From a virus, in IMG/VR virus record IMGVR_UViG_3300050026_000207, positions 1 through 41,993 of that record: a DNA stretch of 41,993 bases; one strand, given 5' to 3'. This document shows, piece after piece, positions 1 through 6,434 of this stretch. A model generated the notes under the pieces. It saw nothing but the letters and a program-made list of their open reading frames with translations, had not been told where the DNA came from and did not search any database. Positions within the stretch are counted from its first letter, which is position 1. The number at the start of each line of letters is the position of its first letter. Both the position numbers and the translations under genes were made by a program.

Positions 1-730
1 CTACTGCAACACCGCCAATGGAGCTTCTTCTCTCCAATCCAACACCACAGGCTACTACAACACCGCCAATGGACTTTATTCTCTCTTCTCCAACACCACA
101 GGTTCCTACAACACCGCCAATGGATTTCATTCTCTCTTCTCCAACACCACAGGTTCCTACAACACCGCCAATGGAGTGAGTGCTGGTCGCTTTATAGCAG
201 ATGGACTTAATGCAAACCAGACTTCTAATAATTCGGTATATGAAGGCTATAATGCTATGGCTCAAGCTAGTGGTGATACGAATGAAATTGTCATTGGAGC
301 AAGTGCGATAGGAAATGGCTCTAATACTGTAACCCTGGGAAATACGAATATTGTTAAAACAATATTGCAAGGCAACGTCGGCATCGGAACCGCTTCACCT
401 AATTACCTATTAGAAATCAACGGAAGTTTAGGAGTAGAAGGTCATATTCAAACCCATGGCACAGCCCCCACCCTAACCTCATGCGGTGGCTCACCATCAA
501 TCGTAGGCAACGACAACTCATTTACCATCACAGTAGGCACAGCGTCCACAGGATGCACCGCTACTTTCGCAACAGCATGGACTAACGCACCATCTTGCAC
601 CGTTACTAATCAATCAACATCAATCACCAATGCTATGACTTATACGGTCAGCACATCAGCCGTCGTCGTAAGCCAAGCCGCAGGGTTAAGCGGAGATATA
701 TTAAACGTAGTTTGTCGAGGGTACTATTAA
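1..730 (+). CDS. Repeat-containing tail fibre, C-terminal part (continues from the right end of the window)
   Basis: The frame is open from base 2 to the stop at 728-730. It is the same frame as the fibre gene starting at 40708, so one gene crosses the contig ends. Three and a half 17-residue repeats (core SNTTGxYNTANG) come first, as in YadA-type adhesin heads. Next is a linker with NVGIGTASPNYLLEING, a motif shared by many phage fibres, then a beta-rich C-terminal domain ending in VCRGYY. No S74 chaperone domain is seen. An internal GTG at 176 could look like a start but has no ribosome-binding site and follows the repeats in frame. Role: receptor-binding fibre, inferred from the fibre motifs and position. 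Confidence 0.8.
   Translation, partial: YCNTANGASSLQSNTTGYYNTANGLYSLFSNTTGSYNTANGFHSLFSNTTGSYNTANGVSAGRFIADGLNANQTSNNSVYEGYNAMAQASGDTNEIVIGASAIGNGSNTVTLGNTNIVKTILQGNVGIGTASPNYLLEINGSLGVEGHIQTHGTAPTLTSCGGSPSIVGNDNSFTITVGTASTGCTATFATAWTNAPSCTVTNQSTSITNAMTYTVSTSAVVVSQAAGLSGDILNVVCRGYY
2..175 (+). repeat. 51-bp coding repeats of the fibre, left portion
   Basis: Each unit is 51 bp (17 residues: SNTTG, two variable aromatic/small residues, NTANG, then xxSLx). The units vary mostly at the residues after SNTTG and after NTANG. The array continues at 41602-41993, so the true copy number in the molecule is unknown. Confidence 0.9.
7..123. repeat. Terminal direct repeat (copy 1), contig overlap
   Basis: These 117 bases are identical to 41877-41993. 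The six bases before them differ at some positions. This may be an assembly overlap of a circular or circularly permuted genome, or a collapse of the 51-bp repeat array. A physical terminal repeat cannot be told apart from these by sequence alone. Confidence 0.75.
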
Positions 731-740
731 GGAGAATAAA

Positions 741-1070
741 ATGAAAAAACTTATCTTCACAGCAATTATCGGTATCGTATTTGGTCTTTGGTTAGTCAAG
801 TCTTTTGCCCAAGCAGTTCCTACAAGCACCATCTCAGCAGATTGCACTACTGCCTATGTATCAGCTACAAACACCGATTCAGGACAATGGACTTCGGGAG
901 AGATTAATCGACAGATTGCCGTTGTTATACAAGATGAGATTAACTTACGTCAAAAATTAGTTCAGGATGATGTTACGTTGGGTTTATATTTACCATTACA
1001 GCAGGCTATTTCTCAATGTATTGCCCAGTTGAATGCAACAAGTAATTCTATTACTAATTCTGTAAACTAG
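741..1070 (+). CDS. Small exported protein, unknown function
   Basis: The 109-residue product starts with a Sec-type signal (MKKLIFTAIIGIVFGLWLVK, then SFAQA as a plausible cleavage site). A helical, Gln/Asn-rich mature part of about 85 residues follows, with two Cys that could form a periplasmic disulfide. The start has a good AAGGAG site and lies 10 bases after the fibre gene. No family recognised. By position it may assist the fibre or the lysis genes. Confidence 0.7.
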   Translation: MKKLIFTAIIGIVFGLWLVKSFAQAVPTSTISADCTTAYVSATNTDSGQWTSGEINRQIAVVIQDEINLRQKLVQDDVTLGLYLPLQQAISQCIAQLNATSNSITNSVN

Positions 1071-1139
1071 AGGCAGGATTCTGTACGTTTTCATCGGTGA
1101 AAGTAAGTAGTTAAAAGTTAGCAACTAAGCGAGGGGGAT

Positions 1140-1445
1140 ATGGAAGAAGAACATCTAGAAATCTTACCAGAATGTACCGGGAGATTCGGGGATATTAGAG
1201 TTGACCTTACGGTACTCAAAGGCGACGTTTCCCATGTCAAAGGGCGTATTGATAATGGAATGAGTAAGACGATTTCCGAGATACATGATATGATAACAGC
1301 CCTTAAGCCTAAAATAGAACATCATGCAAGCGTTATTAAACGGATAGAGGACGCTGGGTGGGCTATGGCGTATATGTTTGGGGCATTACTTTTAGGTGTT
1401 GTTATTTGGGCGATAGGGAAAGGATTTGTGAGCCATACTATATGA
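1140..1445 (+). CDS. XhlA/hemolysin-like coiled-coil membrane protein, possible lysis accessory
   Basis: The 101-residue protein has an acidic N-terminus, a central helical stretch (about residues 20-72, heptad-like, with GDVSHVKGRID and ITALKPKIEHHASVIKRIED), and one C-terminal transmembrane helix (about 76-94, MAYMFGALLLGVVIWAIG). This order, coiled coil then C-terminal TM, is that of XhlA-type proteins that sit beside holins in phage lysis modules. GAGGGGG precedes the ATG. Its stop overlaps the next start as ATGA, suggesting translational coupling. Function is inferred from architecture only. Confidence 0.65.
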   Translation: MEEEHLEILPECTGRFGDIRVDLTVLKGDVSHVKGRIDNGMSKTISEIHDMITALKPKIEHHASVIKRIEDAGWAMAYMFGALLLGVVIWAIGKGFVSHTI

Positions 1446-1597
1446 CTATTAAGTGCCTCACCAAAAAACCCTGTCTATTCAAAGTAAAAGGAAGCACTAA
1501 AGAAGGCTGTAAGGATTGCTCAAAGAACAAAGCGAACAAAGGCAAGGAAGGTCTTGAAGATAAAAGCGAGAAGTTAATGAAGGAAGGGTATTTTTAA
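1442..1597 (+). CDS. 51-residue Cys-rich basic protein
   Basis: I chose the ATG that overlaps the previous stop (ATGA) rather than the longer reading inside the preceding gene. The product is Lys-rich with four Cys (C5, C10, then CKDC), a possible small metal-binding knuckle. The C-terminal half is charged and probably helical. No family recognised. Confidence 0.6.
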   Translation: MTIKCLTKKPCLFKVKGSTKEGCKDCSKNKANKGKEGLEDKSEKLMKEGYF

Positions 1598-1611
1598 GAA
1601 AGGTTGTGAGT

Positions 1612-1830
1612 ATGGATTTTAATTGGTTAGGAAGGCACTGGGAGGGGATATGTCTTGTCTATCTTCTGGTATTAAAGTTTTTGACTATTGTTCAGGACGC
1701 AGTTGACGCCGAACCAGCGGGATTGAAACCGCCGTTCGGTAAATTACTTTATTATATGTCGGCTGTTGGACAAGCAATGAGTATCGGCAACAGACCTACG
1801 GCGATTATGCCGCCAAAGACAGGAGTGTAA
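1612..1830 (+). CDS. Small membrane-anchored phage protein
   Basis: 72 residues. One hydrophobic helix (GICLVYLLVLKFLTIVQDAV) is followed by a conserved-looking Pro/Gly segment (EPAGLKPPFGKLLYYMSAVG). An upstream GTG at 1606 lies too close to the AGAAAGG site; the ATG at 1612 has normal spacing. It sits between the XhlA-like protein and an exported protein, so a role in lysis or in the envelope is plausible but unproven. Confidence 0.65.
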   Translation: MDFNWLGRHWEGICLVYLLVLKFLTIVQDAVDAEPAGLKPPFGKLLYYMSAVGQAMSIGNRPTAIMPPKTGV

Positions 1831-1831
1831 G

Positions 1832-2251
1832 ATGAAAAAAGTTCTATCTATATTAGCAGTTTTATTACTATGGGGCGAAGTTGTGTTCGCTCAAACTACA
1901 CCCGTAACAATTTCAGAAATTCTTAGCCACTTAACAGCACACGAAGCGGTTGGCTTCGACCTACATAGTAAGAACGCCGTTTCCTATACGTCATTTGATT
2001 TAGTTGACTGGAAAATGCTTTCGTTATCGGCGGGCTATACGACATCTTCTGGCGTGGTCGGCTCCCTCGACGTTGATTTAGGCGGCGTATCACAATTCGG
2101 TATTACCTCGCCTCTATTATCCATCATTGACCTTCGGGTAGGGTTCATGGTAGGTATGGGTGATATGTCTACAGCGTCAAGTAGTGGTACAGCGGAACGG
2201 AATAAACTTATTTATGGGCCAGAGGTAACTATTATAAAAGTGAATTGGTAG
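1832..2251 (+). CDS. Exported beta-rich protein, outer-membrane-protein-like
   Basis: The 139-residue product begins with a clear signal peptide (MKKVLSILAVLLLWGEVVFA, cut before QTTP). The mature part alternates polar and hydrophobic residues (for example LSLSAGYTTSSGVVGSLDVDLGG), as in beta-strands of small outer-membrane or periplasmic proteins. It ends in an aromatic residue (W), like many barrel proteins. No family recognised. It could alter the host surface, for instance to block superinfection. Confidence 0.65.
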   Translation: MKKVLSILAVLLLWGEVVFAQTTPVTISEILSHLTAHEAVGFDLHSKNAVSYTSFDLVDWKMLSLSAGYTTSSGVVGSLDVDLGGVSQFGITSPLLSIIDLRVGFMVGMGDMSTASSSGTAERNKLIYGPEVTIIKVNW

Positions 2252-2257
2252 GTGAAT

Positions 2258-2494
2258 ATGAACGAAAGCGTATTTATGGTTTTCTTAGTAATCGCACTTG
2301 TCTGGATGATTCTTTATTGCTTTTGGCTAAAACAACAAGTAAAGAATCGTTATGATTATCTCCAGAAACAGATTAACGATATTAACGCATTAAAGAACCA
2401 TACGGATAATAGCGTTTACGCATTAGCTCGGGCAATAGGTTTTAAGAGGTGTCCGACGTTAGGATTTGTTAAAGAAGATGTGGTGATAAAATGA
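2258..2494 (+). CDS. N-terminally anchored small membrane protein
   Basis: About 78 residues. One TM helix (VFMVFLVIALVWMILYCFWL) is followed by a basic/helical segment (KQQVKNRYDYLQKQINDINAL). This topology is compatible with an inner-membrane spanin or lysis accessory. The ATG at 2258 fits the AGGTGA site better than the GTG at 2252. The stop overlaps the next ATG as ATGA. Confidence 0.55.
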   Translation: MNESVFMVFLVIALVWMILYCFWLKQQVKNRYDYLQKQINDINALKNHTDNSVYALARAIGFKRCPTLGFVKEDVVIK

Positions 2495-2781
2495 ACAACA
2501 AAGGTCAAGCAGACTACAGATTAGCAAGCCATATCTTATTATGGATAGCTGTTTTAATTATTGGAGGCTGTCTTATATGGTCAGCGTTCTTTAAGCCATC
2601 GGAGAAGAATATTTATAGCTCCGGTTCTTTACCTCAAGAAACAACGGTCAATAAAGGATTTCTTTCGAGCTTATTTGAGTTTAACCTTTCTTGTATTCCA
2701 AGGGGACTTATAAACAAGACTTATAATAATGGGGTGAATAATGCCGTTTCTACTAATAGTCAAACTAATAGTGTTAAGTAG
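2491..2781 (+). CDS. Small single-TM protein, possible spanin-like partner
   Basis: 96 residues. One N-terminal TM helix (ASHILLWIAVLIIGGCLIW) is followed by a Ser/Asn-rich exported tail. It is coupled to the gene before (ATGA), and its last 41 bases are shared with the next gene in another frame. Phage inner and outer spanin genes often overlap in this way, but I see no coiled coil here, so the spanin idea is weak. Confidence 0.5.
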   Translation: MNNKGQADYRLASHILLWIAVLIIGGCLIWSAFFKPSEKNIYSSGSLPQETTVNKGFLSSLFEFNLSCIPRGLINKTYNNGVNNAVSTNSQTNSVK

Positions 2782-3166
2782 TTGTGCAGCGTGCAAGCTC
2801 ATTGGAGAAACTTTTTGGCATAACGCTCAGCGTTTTATAATGCCTATTATTCTCGCAATCGGAATCTGCATAGTCCTACATAGTCTTTGGTTAGGGTTCC
2901 TCGTACTTCCAATGATAGCTCCGCTTTGTATGGGATATAAAGACTATGGAACGTCTGATGGATTCGATAGGGCAGTTTGGCTATTACTAATTTGCGTTGC
3001 GGCAGGGATAGGATTAGCTTTTACAGGACATCTCTCTTGGTGGCTTTATGTCCCTTGGTGTATCTTAGGGGCTGTTTGGGGTGGCGTTACAAGAATGTGG
3101 TGGAATGTGATTATCGCTCCGATTTCAGGGGCTTACATAGGACTTATTATTCTTTTAGTCCACTAA
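2741..3166 (+). CDS. Multi-TM membrane protein with a lipobox-like N-terminus
   Basis: 141 residues. The N-terminus (MPFLLIVKLIVLSSCAACKL) contains LSSC, a lipobox match. Several hydrophobic helices follow, at about 35-60, 80-100 and 103-140. GGGGTG lies just ahead of the ATG, which sits inside the preceding gene. A later ATG (2839) would drop the lipobox and leave a polytopic protein. Function unknown; holin-like or envelope-modifying roles are possible. It converges on the minus-strand cluster and overlaps its last gene by four bases. Confidence 0.55.
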   Translation: MPFLLIVKLIVLSSCAACKLIGETFWHNAQRFIMPIILAIGICIVLHSLWLGFLVLPMIAPLCMGYKDYGTSDGFDRAVWLLLICVAAGIGLAFTGHLSWWLYVPWCILGAVWGGVTRMWWNVIIAPISGAYIGLIILLVH

Positions 3167-3243
3167 TCTTCCAACTTAGACATCACCCATCCACCTAAAA
3201 TAATCAGGGCGAATATGCCTGTAAGCGTGTAGAAGTATTCCAT
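3163..3243 (-). CDS. 26-residue single-TM peptide
   Basis: This short ORF encodes MEYFYTLTGIFALIILGGWV plus a short polar tail (MSKLED). It has AAAGGGGAAATAA before the ATG. It is the last gene of the minus-strand cluster, and its stop overlaps the converging plus-strand gene. A one-helix membrane microprotein is the simplest reading. Confidence 0.5.
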   Translation of the reverse strand: MEYFYTLTGIFALIILGGWVMSKLED

Positions 3244-3447
3244 TTATTTCCCCTTTGTCATCAAGTCGTGGATTGCAATTAGCATTTTAGCATGGAGTAC
3301 AATGGCACAACTTCGTTCTTTGCTTTTTCCTTTTGGGAAATACTGCTCAACTAAATCAACTGTAACGGAACTTAGCTCCTCCAAGCTCGCAACCTTTGGA
3401 GAAGTAATCTGCCCCAACGCCCACTTATCATACTCCTTGCGTTCCAT
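3244..3447 (-). CDS. Small hypothetical protein
   Basis: 67 residues starting MERKEYDKWALGQ. The product is helical, with VDLVEQYFPKGKSKERSCAI near the middle. A GTG start 18 bases upstream is possible, but the ATG follows a TGGA motif and a tiny upstream ORF. Helical proteins of this size are common in phage early regions. No function assigned. Confidence 0.55.
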   Translation of the reverse strand: MERKEYDKWALGQITSPKVASLEELSSVTVDLVEQYFPKGKSKERSCAIVLHAKMLIAIHDLMTKGK

Positions 3448-3448
3448 A

Positions 3449-3493
3449 TCATTTCCATCTATCACTTACATTATAGCCTTTCAGTTTATCCAT
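3449..3493 (-). CDS. 14-residue micro-ORF
   Basis: ATG-initiated MDKLKGYNVSDRWK with AGGGGAGAAT ahead of it. It sits between two longer genes and ends just before the next start. It may be a translated leader or chance. Listed because the site before it is strong. Confidence 0.25.
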   Translation of the reverse strand: MDKLKGYNVSDRWK

Positions 3494-3494
3494 A

Positions 3495-3593
3495 TTATTC
3501 TCCCCTTTGCCACAGCCTATTCCATAACCACATAATTTTAAATTTCCAACCTGATAGTTTTAAGACCATATCGGTTACTGATTTGAATTTCAT
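3495..3593 (-). CDS. 32-residue basic/aromatic peptide
   Basis: MKFKSVTDMVLKLSGWKF and a Trp-rich end (MWLWNRLWQRGE). The start overlaps the upstream stop as ATGA and has AGGGGGAAAG before it. It may bind a membrane through the amphipathic Trp/Arg end. No family recognised. Confidence 0.45.
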   Translation of the reverse strand: MKFKSVTDMVLKLSGWKFKIMWLWNRLWQRGE

Positions 3594-3883
3594 CTTTCCC
3601 CCTTCAAGCACGACTTTAGATTTAGTAGGACTGCTTTGGCAATTTTCTTATATGTAGTTCCTCTTGCGTCTTTGGCTTCCCAAGATTCTTGACCTACACA
3701 AAGAGTAAGAGCTTCAATCTTACCTTTATCAAATTCCCTATCAAGGAGTTTGGTGATTTCGGTAATAGCATCATTCCATCCAGCACCATACCGTTTGTCA
3801 GCAACTGTCATTCCTAAGATTGATAGATTTTCATACACTTTTTTCTTCTCCGGCAACTCAACAAGTGAGCTTAGTTTTGTCAT
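3590..3883 (-). CDS. Small hypothetical protein
   Basis: 97 residues, helical (ITKLLDREFDKGKIEALTLC). GGGAGG lies before the ATG, inside the end of a 17-residue upstream ORF with which it overlaps (ATGA). No domain recognised. Confidence 0.6.
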   Translation of the reverse strand: MTKLSSLVELPEKKKVYENLSILGMTVADKRYGAGWNDAITEITKLLDREFDKGKIEALTLCVGQESWEAKDARGTTYKKIAKAVLLNLKSCLKGER

Positions 3884-3933
3884 TTAATCCTCCCAAAAAT
3901 TATTTTCCCGATGTAATCTTCTGGGTACTGCAT
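3880..3933 (-). CDS. 17-residue leader-like micro-ORF
   Basis: MQYPEDYIGKIIFGRIK, started by cassette copy A and overlapping the next gene as ATGA. Its beginning resembles the micro-ORF at 6431-6481 (MKYPDDY). It may be a shortened relic or a translation-coupling leader. Confidence 0.4.
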   Translation of the reverse strand: MQYPEDYIGKIIFGRIK

Positions 3934-3959
3934 ATCCCTCCTTTAACAATGCCGTTAAA
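3931..3959 (-). repeat. RBS cassette, copy A
   Basis: Minus strand reads a variant of ACGGCATTGTTAAAGGAGGG followed by ATATG. It supplies the ribosome-binding site of the 17-residue ORF. The stop-side part is diverged (GTTTAACGGC instead of ATTAAACGGC). Confidence 0.85.
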
Positions 3960-4188
3960 CAATCAAATGCTTTTTACTCTTAAAGCAATTCTTACACCAA
4001 GTCCCTAAATAATCATCTTCACCACGAAACCATGACGTTTCTTCAAAACATTTATAATAGAATCCGTGGTCAACAAATTCTTCACCCTTACGCTTACCTT
4101 TTTTAGAAATAAACCTTTGCTTGCCTGTTATTCCGCATGATTTACATACTCCATGCGATTGTGTGTGTACGTTTATTTTTATCTGCAT
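3955..4188 (-). CDS. Small zinc-ribbon-like protein
   Basis: 77 residues with CKSC near the N-terminus (about residue 15) and CKNC near the C-terminus (about 66), spaced like a treble-clef or HNH-remnant zinc ribbon. The sequence between is basic (SKKGKRKGEEFVDHGFYYKC). The start follows cassette copy B. It could be a DNA- or RNA-binding regulator; no catalytic His/Asn set is clear. Confidence 0.6.
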   Translation of the reverse strand: MQIKINVHTQSHGVCKSCGITGKQRFISKKGKRKGEEFVDHGFYYKCFEETSWFRGEDDYLGTWCKNCFKSKKHLIV

Positions 4189-4215
4189 ATCCCTCCTTTA
4201 ACAATGCCGTTTAAT
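4186..4215 (-). repeat. RBS cassette, copy B
   Basis: Full copy: on the minus strand TTAAACGGC, ATTGTTAAAGGAGGG and ATATG follow each other. It overlaps the stop codon of the 11-mer-repeat gene and starts the zinc-ribbon gene. Confidence 0.9.
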
Positions 4216-4945
4216 TCCATAACTGATTTCGATATTTCTTTTGGGAAAATATTTTCCAGAACGCTGGGTCTTTGATTTTGTTGTACTCAGCCAACGCTGG
4301 GTCTTTGATTTTGTTGTACTCAGCCAACGCTGGGTCTTTGATTTTGTTGTACTCAGCCAACGCTTGGTCTTTGATTTTGTTGTACTCAGCCCACGCTTGG
4401 TCTTTGATTTTGTTGTACTCAGCCAACGCTGGGTCTTTGATTTTGTTGTACTCAGCCCACGCTTGGTCTTTGATTTTGTTGTACTCAGCCAACGCTTGGT
4501 CTTTGATTTTGTTGTACTCAGCCCACGCTGGGTCTTTGATTTTGTTGTACTCAGCCCACGCTTGGTCTTTGATTTTGTTGTACTCAGCCCACGCTGGGTC
4601 TTTGATTTTGTTGTACTTTTCTTTCCCTTTATCATTCAATAAGTCCAAAGACATGCCAATCCTACTCATTCGCCCTTCTTTAATGGCTAAGACTATCTCT
4701 GGGGGGAAATTGTCGGGAGTGGATAGGTTAGTATTTTCTTTCTCTTTTCCCCACTGTAATTTCTTACCTAATTCTTGATTACCGCCATTGAAATAAGTAC
4801 GAATTGCCCCGTGACCTTTAATATCTTCTTGGAAATTATTCCCTAAGAATTTTATTAAAGATTTTCCTTCCTTGCTTTCAAGGTCTTTATCGGTTAGGAA
4901 ATAATTCTTATTTTCGGATTCAATCCATGAAATAAATTCGCACAT
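4211..4945 (-). CDS. Protein with eleven 11-residue helical repeats
   Basis: 244 residues. A unique N-terminal part of about 120 residues (with WIESENKNYFLTDKDLESK) precedes about eleven units of AEYNKIKDPAW, where P alternates with Q and W with L. It ends with KIFSQKKYRNQLWN. Eleven-residue units favour a long amphipathic helix or right-handed coil, as in lipid- or surface-binding 11-mer repeat proteins; this is an inference. All three minus frames stay open across the array because 33 is a multiple of three. This frame is chosen because it has the longest non-repeat flank and a cassette-type start. Similar xAPAWAEYxK repeats occur in other phage-related proteins as I recall, without known function. 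Confidence 0.7.
   Translation of the reverse strand: MCEFISWIESENKNYFLTDKDLESKEGKSLIKFLGNNFQEDIKGHGAIRTYFNGGNQELGKKLQWGKEKENTNLSTPDNFPPEIVLAIKEGRMSRIGMSLDLLNDKGKEKYNKIKDPAWAEYNKIKDQAWAEYNKIKDPAWAEYNKIKDQALAEYNKIKDQAWAEYNKIKDPALAEYNKIKDQAWAEYNKIKDQALAEYNKIKDPALAEYNKIKDPALAEYNKIKDPAFWKIFSQKKYRNQLWN
4256..4618 (-). repeat. 33-bp tandem repeats, about 11 copies
   Basis: Period 33 bp with almost perfect identity. Differences fall at two bases per unit: CCA/CAA (Pro/Gln) and TGG/TTG (Trp/Leu), both transversions of the same C:G to A:T type. The last unit is altered (PAF). Confidence 0.95.
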
Positions 4946-4975
4946 CTTATCCCTCCTTTAACAATGCCGTTTAAT
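4946..4975 (-). repeat. RBS cassette, copy C
   Basis: Same core as the others, but with three extra bases between AGGAGGGAT and the ATG of the 11-mer-repeat gene. Confidence 0.88.
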
Positions 4976-5161
4976 CATTTCATCTTCTTCGTTCTTAAAT
5001 TCCATATCCTTAAATATCGGGCAAAACTTTAAGTCATGTACCCACTTCTTATCCTTACGGCAATAGCTTGATGTTCCACTCATAAAACCATAATTGTATC
5101 TTTTATTACCACCATATTGGCACATCTTGGTTAGCGATTTAGGACAAGGGTACTCTTTCAT
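4958..5161 (-). CDS. Small Cys-rich protein
   Basis: 67 residues with five Cys (C6, C14, C34, C47, C67) and a charged C-terminus that ends in RHC inside cassette copy C. Started by cassette copy D. The Cys pattern suggests metal binding but matches no family I know. Part of a run of Cys-rich small genes. Confidence 0.6.
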   Translation of the reverse strand: MKEYPCPKSLTKMCQYGGNKRYNYGFMSGTSSYCRKDKKWVHDLKFCPIFKDMEFKNEEDEMIKRHC

Positions 5162-5217
5162 ATCCCTCCTTTAACAATGCCGTTTAATCCATTTAAGTAT
5201 TCACCAAATGTCTTCAT
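5158..5217 (-). CDS. 19-residue micro-ORF ending in the cassette
   Basis: MKTFGEYLNGLNGIVKGGI, preceded by GAGGAGGAAT. Its last codons AAA GGA GGG are the Shine-Dalgarno of the next gene, and its stop overlaps that ATG (ATGA). This is the clearest case of the cassette being read as a coding end. Confidence 0.5.
   Translation of the reverse strand: MKTFGEYLNGLNGIVKGGI
5159..5188 (-). repeat. RBS cassette, copy D
   Basis: Full, unaltered copy that starts the 67-residue Cys-rich gene. It encodes LNGIVKGGI of the upstream micro-ORF. Confidence 0.9.
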
Positions 5218-5239
5218 ATTCCTCCTCATTAGCGGATGG

Positions 5240-5485
5240 CTAATCCGTTTTAACTCCCTTAATCATTTCTTTATAATCTTCCCATTGAATTACATAACGT
5301 CTATCACACTCTTTACATTTTAGAATCATTCCATTTATGCCTTTACAGCTACGCTCTAATAAAAAACATTTATGGAAGATTGCTCTATACCAAGGAATAG
5401 CAATTCTACGCCTCCATTCGTAACAGTGAACACAAGAGCATATTTTCTTACTATGACCACTTTCACAAATCTTTGTATCGTTCAT
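5240..5485 (-). CDS. Cys-rich small protein, probable zinc binder
   Basis: 81 residues with several pairs: C8, CSCVHC (about 17-22), C39, C47, then CKEC (about 57-60). The RRRIAIPWYRAIFHKCF segment is basic. It looks like a two-site zinc-ribbon fold. Started by cassette copy E. No catalytic motif seen. Confidence 0.6.
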   Translation of the reverse strand: MNDTKICESGHSKKICSCVHCYEWRRRIAIPWYRAIFHKCFLLERSCKGINGMILKCKECDRRYVIQWEDYKEMIKGVKTD

Positions 5486-5511
5486 ATCCCTCCTTTAACA
5501 ATTCCGTTAAA
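5483..5511 (-). repeat. RBS cassette, copy E
   Basis: Variant with GGAATTG in place of GGCATTG and one T fewer before the upstream stop. It starts the 81-residue gene. Confidence 0.88.
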
Positions 5512-5800
5512 TCACCTCTCCAATCCTAACTTCTCCCTTTTCCCTCATTTTCCCCGTCAATTCATACTCAATATATATTCTCCAATTATCACCATAAGCA
5601 AAGCGATACCATAATATTGTAAGAAAACTTATATCTATTTCTTTCCATTCACCCGTACAGTGTGGGTAACGCTTTATATCAAACTCAGTCAAATCTGGAA
5701 CGCTATCTTCTGTAATTATCTTTGCTTCGGGGAAATTCTTGACAGTTGCTAAATGAGTGAAATGTTGGTTAATTTCAAAATATCTGAATTTATATTTCAT
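5507..5800 (-). CDS. Small hypothetical protein
   Basis: 97 residues, mixed alpha/beta look, acidic centre (EDSVPDLTEFDIKRYPHC) and aromatic strands (FLTILWYRFAYGDNWRIYIEY). Started by cassette copy F and ends inside copy E. No family recognised. Confidence 0.6.
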   Translation of the reverse strand: MKYKFRYFEINQHFTHLATVKNFPEAKIITEDSVPDLTEFDIKRYPHCTGEWKEIDISFLTILWYRFAYGDNWRIYIEYELTGKMREKGEVRIGEVI

Positions 5801-5827
5801 ATCCCTCCTTTAACAATGCCGTTTAAT
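5798..5827 (-). repeat. RBS cassette, copy F
   Basis: Full copy. It overlaps the stop of the DnaJ-finger gene and starts the 97-residue gene. Confidence 0.9.
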
Positions 5828-6434
5828 GACTTAATGGTAATAATATCCCTTGACCGTTTTCAAAAGTAAAATATATAAATCCGAATTTACTAAATGACGT
5901 GTCATGCTCGGCGTACAATCTAACGTTCTTTAATTCTGAGAATATCCTGCATAAATATTTTGATTGAACTTTTAACTTATCAGTTAAAATTGTTTCTTGT
6001 TGTTTTAAAACCTTTCCCACGCCAGCACATTCTCCGCATTGAAAATTATCAGCGTCAATTTTGCTTCTATTCCCCGTACCATCACAATCAGGACAATCCC
6101 TGTCTTGACCACATTCGCAACATTCAACGATGCCTTTCCCATTACATTCACCGCACTTTGTGAGCTTACCCAATCCATGACAAATTGAACACTCTATATA
6201 CTCATCCCGATAATTTTCAAATCTAAAATCAACGGGAGTATCTTTAACGGCTTTAGTAAAAAATTCATCAATCTTTTGGGTGGCTTCGGGATATTTATTG
6301 TCCCTGTATTTTAAGGACAAATCTACGCTTTGAAGTTTGATAGCCATTCGACCATCAGATACATAGACATCTTGGCCTACTGTAAAAGGTAAGTTTAATT
6401 TTTCATATTCTCCACAAAATTTAAGGATGTTCAT
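5823..6434 (-). CDS. DnaJ-type zinc-finger protein
   Basis: 203 residues. The middle (about 80-145) holds repeated Cys-rich modules: CSICHGLGK, CGECNGKG, CCECG, CPDCDGTG and CGECAGVG. These are the CxxCxGxG modules of the DnaJ/HSP40 zinc domain. No J-domain (HPD) or DnaJ C-terminal domain is present, so this is not a DnaJ. Such stand-alone finger proteins are frequent in phages and may bind protein or nucleic acid. The flanks are beta-rich. Started by cassette copy G. Confidence 0.75.
   Translation of the reverse strand: MNILKFCGEYEKLNLPFTVGQDVYVSDGRMAIKLQSVDLSLKYRDNKYPEATQKIDEFFTKAVKDTPVDFRFENYRDEYIECSICHGLGKLTKCGECNGKGIVECCECGQDRDCPDCDGTGNRSKIDADNFQCGECAGVGKVLKQQETILTDKLKVQSKYLCRIFSELKNVRLYAEHDTSFSKFGFIYFTFENGQGILLPLSH

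Noticed and set aside
2977-3198. Plus-strand ORF inside the multi-TM gene
   Set aside because: Shadow frame with improbable composition and no ribosome site.
4198-4778. Long ORFs in other frames over the 33-bp array, on both strands
   Set aside because: The period is a multiple of three, so several frames stay open without being coding. They lack ribosome sites and unique flanks, except the chosen minus frame.
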